DNA of 42,500 nt, from the NCBI GenBank assembly GCA_963170055.1, contig CAUJGJ010000318.1, positions 195,701 through 238,200 of the forward strand. Direction: 5' to 3'. This document shows, piece after piece, positions 35,071 to 42,500 of the stretch; position 1 is the stretch's first letter; each line of letters opens with the position of its first letter. This DNA comes from Halisarca cf. caerulea. Its lineage: Eukaryota > Porifera > Demospongiae > Chondrillida > Halisarcidae. A model generated the notes under the pieces. The model worked only from the letters and a program-made list of their open reading frames with translations. It was not told the origin of the DNA and did no database searches. The position numbers and the translations under genes are program-made.

Positions 35071-35466
35071 GTAATTGTAATAATTGTATGCATGTCTCAT
35101 CCCTTATGAAATTCCATACTTCTGCTACATGCTTTCACAAAGGCTTCAAGTGGATAATAATATATGAGTTTTAACCTTTAAGTTTGCTTTTACAATGTTT
35201 GTGTAGGACTGTTAGCTCAATGCATGTATATCAATCATACTTCTGTCTTGGGAAAAACATGCATGGAAATTGAAAATCGTACACAGTAATCTGTAAACTG
35301 TATAATTATACATGTATATGCATATTGTTATAATTATTCTTATCACAGTGGACAGAGAATGTTAGTGTGCATGGAAAAGTAAAACTGAATTGTGTTGTAA
35401 AGAATGTTATGTGCCTGTAAACAGCATATTAACTTTTACCGCCATTTCTTGTTCACTTTGTTATAG

Positions 35467-35586
35467 ACATCAATGAGTGTGACACAGGTACTCATGACTG
35501 CTCTCAAATGTGTTTGAACACTGAAGGATCTTTTCAGTGTGGATGTTTTGGAGGTTTTCAGTTGCAAGGTTCCAGTAGATGTATAG
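35467..35586 (+). CDS. Exon 10: calcium-binding EGF module 2
   Basis: Acceptor TTATAG, donor GTGGGT, phase 1-1, 120 bp. It encodes D-I-N-E-C-D, CSQMCLNTEGSFQCGC and FGGFQLQGSSRCI. Full calcium-binding EGF pattern. Confidence 0.93.
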
Positions 35587-35772
35587 GTGGGTGCTGACAC
35601 TTTGATCCTTCTATTAATGGCAACGCTATAACTATTATAATTATGGAGTACAACCATAATCCATAATAGGAGTGAAACGGAAAAACATGGCCACAATACA
35701 ATAGTGCAAATCCATTTTTTGCCAGAACCGAGTTCAGTTGGACTGGATATCCTACATCCCTCACACACACAA

Positions 35773-35774
<2 letters not shown>

Positions 35775-35811
<37 letters not shown>

Positions 35812-35920
35812 TGCTGCAGGATGTATACTATAAATTTCTATTGTATACCCTAGGTCCAACTATATAAACTCTGTCTAGCCTCAAGCATATTCTGTATAGC
35901 CCAATGCTCAAATGCTATTT
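35775..35920. repeat. (TA)n and diverged foldback-arm fragment
   Basis: TA repeats at 35776-35804, then GCTGCAGGATGTATACTATAA, CTCTGTCTAGCCTCAAGCAT and GTATAGCCCAATGCTC, a worn copy of the inner arm of the 18200/23953 foldback family. Confidence 0.45.
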
Positions 35921-36058
35921 ATCTTAATTTGATTCAGCAATTTATATGCCATGAATTAAATATTTGGCAAATAGTTATGCACATCCTACTCTCCACATGT
36001 AATGCAGCAAGTCTTTCATTCTTGGCACCATCTTCTGTATACACAGAGTGCATGTCAC

Positions 36059-36310
36059 TAAGGCCACATTTACATGTATCCGGATACCCTTGTAAACGTA
36101 TACTTTTGAAGACGTTTACACAGACTATATGCACGAAAATGCCGAAAACGTATAGCGAATGTGGATACTTCGTAAACGGATACCTAAGTGGATACTCTAT
36201 AAATGCATACATCGATCGTTTCAATCGTTTTCGTGTAAACAAGCTAGTTGAAAACGCATTTAAAAGTATACGTTTATAAAGGTATCTGGATACATGTAAA
36301 TGGGGCCTAA
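36059..36310. mobile_element. MITE with TACATGTATCCGGATAC ends, hAT-like look
   Basis: TAAGGCCACATTTACATGTA at the left is inverted relative to TACATGTAAATGGGGCCTAA at the right, with a second pairing block (GTATACTTTT / AAAAGTATAC). 252 bp, noncoding. The AGGCCxCATTTACATG ends resemble hAT-type MITEs, but I could not read a clear 8-bp duplication. Confidence 0.65.
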
Positions 36311-36508
36311 GTATCTGAACTCACTGTAAAATATGAGGTGTAATGCTAGCACCCTCAAGGGTGCCAGGATTACTGCTTACCAACTACACCCAGGATGTTA
36401 AACAAGGTGTATACGTATCGATCAAACTAACCCTGACAATGTTTATTGAAACAATATTGCAAACAATAATATAATATTATTATTAACACACTTAGTCTAC
36501 TGTTGCAG

Positions 36509-36622
36509 ATATCGATGAATGTGATAGCAGTCCCTGTGACCACACTTGTAGCAACAATGAGGGTTCCTATACGTGTGGATGTAATGAAGGATATCGACTC
36601 CAAGGAGATACAGTTTGTGTTG
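36509..36622 (+). CDS. Exon 11: calcium-binding EGF module 3
   Basis: Acceptor GTTGCAG, donor GTAAGT, phase 1-1, 114 bp. It encodes D-I-D-E-C-D, CDHTCSNNEGSYTCGC and NEGYRLQGDTVCV. This is the last exon of the gene I can find; the following 5.9 kb has no further EGF module. Confidence 0.93.
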
Positions 36623-36779
36623 GTAAGTACACATACCCATTGTGATAGTAATTTGAAAGCACTTATTATCTTTCTTCTTATTTTGACAATGTGTATCAAA
36701 TCTAAACTTATTTTAATGTTCTAACCTATTACATTGTATGCAGCCATCATAATGATTATGTTAATGTGAATAATCACAT

Positions 36780-36840
36780 ATTATATATATATATATACAT
36801 ATATATATATACATGATTGAGTAGATATATACATAATTGA

Positions 36841-36885
<45 letters not shown>
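36780..36885. repeat. TA-rich repeat with ACATGATTGAGTAGA units
   Basis: TA runs separated by three copies of ACATGATTGAGTA/ACATAATTGAGTA. Confidence 0.8.
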
Positions 36886-36886
<1 letters not shown>

Positions 36887-37039
36887 GATTGAGTAGAAGA
36901 TGGCTGCTAATGCAGAATTCAAAGTCAATAATCGCCAATAGAGAAGCAAATCATGCAGTCTGATGTCCATTTTGTCTTCATTCATTCTAATTCTTTTCTA
37001 ATTCTTGTTTGTTACTATCAAGGTATCAATCTTCAGGAG

Positions 37040-38330
37040 AATTTACAGAATTGTTCTCCTACCTTGTTTCTTGAAGATCGTCATTGCATGTCATTATTGT
37101 CAAGAGTTTCTGTTGATTATTGCCCGTTTGTCTGGATGGGAAGGTGAAGAAACATGGCCCTGTTCCTAACCGGTGCGTGGGCCCCGGTTTGGCTCCGACT
37201 TTCGGCGCTGCCCTGTCAACTCCCTCGGTCTCACAACCATCCAACCCATAAAATCCTTTGGAGCCCTGAGCCTTGTTTGTGCTCTACCATTATGGATTCT
37301 CGTAGCAGTGTTCAACGCCATCTGCTGAATCTATTTGTAATGTCCACTTGAGTGACAATGCATGGTTGCAAGCCTCACTGCCAGGGAAGTTGGGTGGACT
37401 TGATATCAGGAGCTTTGCCACGCTGGCACCTTCAGTGTTCCTTGTCTCTGTTGCTGGCAGCTCTGACCTTACCAAGGCTATCTTACCCCCATCTATGGTC
37501 AACAGCAAGTGTCCCTTGTTTGATGCGGCAATGTCTTCATGGATGCAAGGTCATGCCACTGATCCTCCATCGGAGTCACTGGCAGGGTCTCAAAGGGCCT
37601 GGGATACTCCACACATCAGTGCTTCAGTGTCCCACCACATGGAGAATGCTGATCCTGTGTCAAGGAGTAGGCTATTGTCATCTCAGCATAAAAGAATCTA
37701 GTGCCTGGCTACAGGCCCCCCCAATATCAGCTTAGGGCCCGAAGATGGACGACGAGTCCATCAGAGTTGCTGTGGGTCTTCGCCTATAGGTGCTCCACTC
37801 TGTTCCCCAGCCCCATTGTTGTGCCCAGTGTCGGCAAGTTGATTCCTGTGGAACATATGGACTGCTGCAAGAGTTTGGGACGTCATCCCTGCCATGCTCC
37901 TCTTAACAAGCTAGTGAAAAGGGCATTGGCCACTATCGAAGTACCATCTGTTCTTGAACCTGTCGGCCTCTGCTGTTCAGACAGGAACGATCTGATGGCA
38001 TTTCCATTGTCCCATGGAAATGAGGAAGATCACTGGTGTGGGACGTAACAGTGTGGGACATCTTTGCTCCCTCCTACTCTGGGCATGCATGCAGCTGGTG
38101 AAGCTGGTTCTGTGGCTAACCTGGCTGAAGCTGCTAAAAGACGTTTGTATTCTGAGCTGGCAGTTGCCCATCATTTCGTCCCCATCGGGATTGATTCACT
38201 CGGTGTCTTTGGTGATTCAGCCAGGTCCTTCTTTAAAGAATTGGGATGTCACACAAGGACACTCACTGGAGATCCACAATCATATCACAAACTTTGTCAA
38301 CAGATCAGTGTAACTATTCAGAGAATTAAC
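37040..38330 (+). pseudogene. C-terminal remnant of an RT/restriction-like-endonuclease element (third family)
   Basis: Broken + frames: 37348-37701 reads LSDNAWLQASLPGKLGGLDI, then LAPSVFLVSVAGSSDL and SRSRLLSSQHK. About 37700 gives SAWLQAPP and DDESIRVAVGLR. 37990-38060 gives SIVPW and LVWDVT. 38064-38330 gives AAKRRLYSELAVAHHFVPIG, then FKELG and ISVTIQR. This order is the C-terminal half of a widespread invertebrate RT protein; WDVT with the preceding SDG marks its PD-(D/E)XK-like nuclease. RT motifs are gone. Many frameshifts and at least four stops. Confidence 0.7.
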
Positions 38331-38455
38331 TGTTCATCCATCATCATAGCAGTAGGCATACAATGGACTCATTATTGGATTGATTCATCTGTATATTTAT
38401 ATCATTTAATTTTTTGCTTATGTTTGTGTTGTACTATTTTCTGTCTCAATAACAT

Positions 38456-38535
38456 ATATATATATTATATATATTTATATATATATATATGTATGTATAT
38501 ATTATTGTATATAGTATATATACAATAATATATAC
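38456..38535. repeat. TA-rich palindromic repeat
   Basis: TATTATTGTATATAGTATATATACAATAATATATA is self-complementary. Confidence 0.8.
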
Positions 38536-38541
38536 AGTCTA

Positions 38542-39020
38542 TACCATATTTCCTCTAAAAATTCGACCACCTAAAGTTTTGACACCTGTTGTGGAAGTGT
38601 CGAAATACCTGTAATCAATGACGAAATTGCTTGCAAGCTGTAGACTCATTTGCCGATTGTTCCATTGTTTCCTCGTGTGTTCTTATACCGTTACTGGGGC
38701 AGTTCTTGGCCAGATATGGAAGGCGCACAGCCTGAATGTACACCCAATCGACAGTATTCTGCAACACCAGAACCGATTTGGCCGTCACCGTCGCAATACG
38801 GCATTAACAGCGATTCACCATCTGTATAATGTCCGCGCACCGAAGAAGAAAACTTTAGCTCTGAGGAAGCGGCCAATGGCATTTTAATTTGCCTTTAAAG
38901 TTTCGTCGTTTCCTCTAAAGTTTCAACACATGTGTTAAGGGTCCGTGTTTACCTCTTATTGTTCAGTTTGACGAAAATGTTTGAATTCGACAAGTGTCGA
39001 TTTTTTAGAGGAAATACAGT
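38542..39020. mobile_element. TA-flanked MITE with TTTCCTCTAAAAATTCGAC ends
   Basis: CATATTTCCTCTAAAAATTC at the left is inverted relative to GATTTTTTAGAGGAAATACAG at the right, with TA at both borders. Subterminal TTTCCTCTAAAGTTT repeats occur near each end. About 480 bp; the interior has short frames without recognisable motifs. Confidence 0.7.
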
Positions 39021-39034
39021 ACAGTGTATATATA

Positions 39035-39344
39035 TGTGAGGGGGCACAGGAAAAGGGACCTTAAGCACCCAATCATCGAAAATGAGATTTCCAAGTTGAA
39101 TGATACCTTATCATATCAGGAAGCTGTGGGAAGTACATGATGCGTAGGGCATAATTCCTTATTGTGCTTTGAGCACTTATATTTCACTTATTCTATTGTG
39201 AAGAACACTCCGATGTAAAGAACTATTAATTCCATGTGGTTACCTAGAGACACGGAGTTATACCAAATTTTACGGAATTTTTGAGCACCATTTCCTCAAA
39301 AGTTTATATCAGCCCACAGGTCCCTTTTCCTGTGCCCCCTCACA
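39035..39344. mobile_element. MITE with perfect 27-bp inverted ends and TATA flanks
   Basis: Ends start TGTGAGGGGGCACAGGAAAA (39035-39061) and the complement occupies 39318-39344 exactly. TATA lies on both sides. 310 bp, noncoding. The exact ends suggest recent movement. Confidence 0.85.
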
Positions 39345-39374
39345 TATATATTATTGTATATTGTATATAGTATA

Positions 39375-40394
39375 CAGTCGACTCCTGATACAAAGAACCA
39401 TGAAATCCAGAAGAATTTGTTTTATAACAGGAGTTCTTTACTGGTGTAGGAACCAGGGGGGCTGGGGGTGCTGCAGCCCCCCTGTAAATTGCACATGGGG
39501 GGCTGAGCCCCCCTTTGAGAATAACCAACTTACAATGGTAACTTGAGAGGAAAACTGTATATTGCTAAGAAAAACTTACAATTAAGTATGAATTGCCACA
39601 AATCTATCTTACTTAATATCTGAAGAAGGCAAGAATTTCCGTTTGAACATCTGTAACTTTTGATTCTGTCCAAAGCTCACTATGCCGTTAGGTTGGCCAT
39701 TTTTTTTGCCTCAGCTACGTGAATAAAATAGTGGATTCTGGTGTCAGTCAAAAGTATACTAGGTCCATTCTGTCCAGTTATTCCCTGTTTGGTTATTAGA
39801 ATGATGAATATCAAAGGCAAACTGCACCAAGATTATATACAATCTTTTTTTAAACTATCACCAAGAATTTAAAGAAATACAAAATGAATTACAATCAAGT
39901 AGACAAGAACTAATAGTAGAATTGATATAGATATATTTTCAATATTCACTCATGTTACCCATAATGGTAGTAATATACATAGGTGCTGGTCTTCGAGGGC
40001 AGCCCCCCCCACTGTGAAACAACTTCCTACACCCCTGTTCTTTATAAAAGAACTGTATGTCAATGTATTACAGAGTGTGAATATTGCATCATTACAAAAT
40101 TTATAGAAGTAAATGTATGCCATGATTCACAATAATGTCCATAGTGAACCTCAACTTTTAGTTTCTTGTATTGTTTTCTGACTAGCCTGTGTACTTCCAT
40201 GTCTCTAAGAGCACAAAATCCACTTCAAACCTCATTTAAAAGTCACTGGCAGCAGTGACGAGTTCTTTATAACAGGAGTTTGTTTGTTATAACAGAGGAA
40301 AAATGTATGCACACAAACTTGGACTTGGCAAATTGTTCTTTATAAGCAGAAGTTCTTTATATATAAGAGGGTTCTTTATAAATGGAGTCCACTG
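39375..40394. mobile_element. TA-flanked element interrupted by a hAT-like element
   Basis: CAGTCGACTCCTGATACAAAG at the left is inverted relative to CTTTATAAATGGAGTCCACTG at the right, with TA on both sides. GTTCTTTATAA motifs repeat through the body. Without the insert at 39441-40036 the element is about 415 bp. Confidence 0.8.
39441..40036. mobile_element. hAT-like element with 8-bp target duplication
   Basis: Direct repeats GTTCTTTA flank it exactly (39433-39440 and 40037-40044). Its ends CTGGTGTAGGAA and TTCCTACACCCCT are inverted, with G-rich/C-rich subterminal blocks (GGGGGGCTG / CAGCCCCCC). 8-bp duplication and such ends fit hAT. Noncoding, 596 bp. Confidence 0.8.
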
Positions 40395-40446
40395 TATATA
40401 AATATATAAATATATATATTATATATATATTATATATATATATATT

Positions 40447-40517
<71 letters not shown>
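40395..40517. repeat. (TA)n microsatellite
   Basis: TA-rich tract starting at the right TA of the preceding element, followed directly by LINE coding sequence. Confidence 0.95.
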
Positions 40518-40518
<1 letters not shown>

Positions 40519-40520
<2 letters not shown>

Positions 40521-42500
40521 AAAGTCCTTTCCTGTAAGGAAAGCTAAGAAGGGGTATGAGGAACAACTATGCCATAAGTTGGAGGAAAACCTTGGGTCTA
40601 GCTCATTCTGGAAGGAGGTACGGAAGATTGGTCTCTCTAGCAAGAAGCATTCAGCTAACTTAAAGGAAGTCCTTGATGATGATGATCAAGTTAGATCTGG
40701 TAACGATGCAGTAGATGTATGGAAATCACATTTTCAACTGTTACTGGGTGGGGATGTGGGCAATTATTGCCAGCATGGGGCCCATGACTCTCCAGCTGTC
40801 AATGATCAAATCCCTCTACTCAACGGAGTGGAGATATCTGAGAAACTTGGTCTGCAGATTTCACAGGAAGAGGTTGATAGAGCTATTGAGCAAGTGAAGA
40901 AGTCGGCAGCTTGTGGGAAAGATGGTGTGTCTGCTGAGATGATGTCGGCTCAGATGTTGAAAGACGTGTGGCTGGCATTATTTCGGTGTTGCTGGGAAGA
41001 TGGTGTGACTCCAACCATGTGGCGAACTAGTCGATTGGTGCCTGTTCCGAAGAAGAGGTGTGTTGGGGTGTGTACTCCTGACATGTTCAGGGGTATTGCT
41101 TTGACTTCTGTTGTGTACAAGGTCTTCTGTATGATTTTGAATGAGAGGCTGTCTAAGGTTGCTGATGAATTCCATCTTCTTCCTGAAGAACAGGGTGGTT
41201 TTCGGAAAGGACGAGGTTGCCAAGACCAAATCCTTACCCTATTACTTATTGCTCAATCCAATGTTGCTAGGAAGAAAGAGGGCTGTTTGACTACTTTCAT
41301 TGACTTCAGTAAAGCTTACGATAGGGTGCATAGGGATAAATTGTGGCTGTGCTTGGAAAACCAAGGTGTAAATGGGAAGTTCTTGGAAGTTCTGCAATCC
41401 TTGTATATGGAGAACTGTATGCAAGTTAAGGTGTATGATCAGCTCAGTGATAACTTTCCAGTGGATATTGGTCTTCGGCAAGGATGTGTATTGTCACTTT
41501 TGCTGTTTTCCCTGTACATTAATGGGTTGATTGATGGTTTGAAGCAAAAGAGGTGTGGCATGTCTTGTGGTGGTACTAAGGTTCCTGGCCTTTTGTATGC
41601 AGATGATACTTCCTTGTTTGGAGAGGATGCTGATGGCCTTCAGCAGAGTCTCTGTATTCTGGAAGACTGGTGTAAAGAGTGGGGAATGAAAGTGAACAAC
41701 GAGAAATCTGCTGTCATCCACTTTAGACGTAGATCTGCTGAGCGGTGCCGACGTGATTTTATCATTGGCGGTGAAGTTGTGCCACTGGTCTCCACCTACA
41801 AGTATCTTGGTTGCTACATCAATGAATTCCTTGATCTGAACGTCATGGTTGCTGATAGAGTAGAGGCTGGTAGAAAAGCGGCAAGCCTACTTCTACAACA
41901 AATGCGATCATCTGTTGGGATGCTGTTTGGCCAATTTTTTAAGAAGCTGTTTGACTGCATGGTACAGTCTGTTGTCCTTTACGGATCTGAGGCATGGGGC
42001 TGTAATGCGTCATTGTCGTCTTTAGACCATCTTCAGCTGAGAGTATTTAGATCTTTCTTGGGGGTTGCGAGATCACACCCTAGAGTGTCTCTGTTCATGG
42101 AGATGGACTGTTTACCACTGTGTTGGGAGGCAAAAATGAGATGTGTAAGGTTTTGGCACAAGATGATGACCCACCCTGACTATGAGAATCGTATCATAAG
42201 AAGAGCAGCCATGGAGGCTCTGACGTTGAATGCAGGCTGCTGGGTTGCCAAGCTGCAGGAATGCTTTAAAGCATTTGGGTGGAACAGCTCCCTGGTGAAC
42301 TGCCAAGGCCTGAAGAACATCAGTGGCTACCAGTTGAGAGGGATGCTTAGGAGTATCGTGGACAAAGTAGTGTCAACAGGGTGGTTGCGTGAGTTGTCTG
42401 GAAAGTCGAAGCTGAACCTACTTCACAAGATCTTTGATCTTGGTTTGAGCCAGAGGTGCTGGATAGTGCGTGATAGAGCTATGAGATCTATGCTGGTGAA
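40519..42500 (+). CDS. Open LINE reverse transcriptase frame, 5' truncated, runs off the edge
   Basis: One + frame stays open for 660 codons from a stop at 40516-40518 to the window end. RT motifs: VDRAIEQVKKSAACGKDGVS, then FRGIALTSVVYKVF (about 41089), GGFRKGRGCQDQ, motif A FIDFSKAYDRVHRDKLW (about 41297), motif B LRQGCVLSLLLFSLYING, motif C LYADDTSLFG (about 41595), YKYLGCYI, and the post-RT block LYGSEAWGCNASLSSLDHLQ. The endonuclease is missing: LINE text begins abruptly after the (TA)n tract, a usual 5' truncation. Clade not assigned; closely related to the decayed copy at 6315-8583. No start codon precedes the RT, so it is not an intact gene, but the lack of stops shows it is young. 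Confidence 0.9.

Overview
The window is eukaryotic and almost certainly animal DNA. It has no bacterial-style operons. It has spliced exons with canonical GT/AG borders, one EGF module per symmetrical phase 1-1 exon, an EMI-like domain, very long TA and TG/CA microsatellites, and dense, deeply nested transposable elements. The mix (an EMI plus EGF receptor-type gene, several restriction-like-endonuclease reverse transcriptases, many TA-flanked MITEs) suggests an early-branching metazoan such as a sponge or cnidarian. The species cannot be fixed from the sequence alone.

The host gene is on the + strand and crosses nearly the whole window. I reconstruct eleven exons whose splice phases all fit: signal-peptide exon 113-258, EMI-like exons 5084-5215 and 18901-19004, five short EGF exons (24715-24810, 25516-25611, 27042-27140, 34314-34409, 34670-34765) and three calcium-binding EGF exons (34948-35070, 35467-35586, 36509-36622). 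Together they encode 407 residues with no stop. The 3' part of the gene was not found and probably lies beyond the window. About 1.2 kb of exon is spread over 36.5 kb; the rest is intron filled with mobile DNA.

Intron 1 (259-5083) holds a foldback family and a tandem duplication. Intron 2 (5216-18900) is a nest of elements: a TTAA-flanked DNA transposon (about 6013-16386) with remnants of a P2X7-intracellular-domain-like protein contains a decayed LINE (6315-8583), a TTAA MITE (about 9144-9913) with a TA MITE inside it, and a 5.3-kb unit (9931-15244). That unit carries an intact 1079-residue reverse transcriptase/endonuclease gene between two long terminal inverted repeats and a 6-bp direct repeat. 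Intron 3 holds nested foldbacks and LINE fragments. Intron 6 (27141-34313) holds two antisense APE-type LINEs in tandem. Past the last exon found lie a third type of endonuclease-bearing RT remnant (about 37040-38330), several MITEs, and an open 5'-truncated LINE reading frame that runs off the right edge.

The most unusual object is the RT gene enclosed by long inverted repeats (9931-15244). Other points of interest are several perfect short-spacer palindromes, two of them inside LINE remnants, and clean nested insertions whose target duplications can be read directly.
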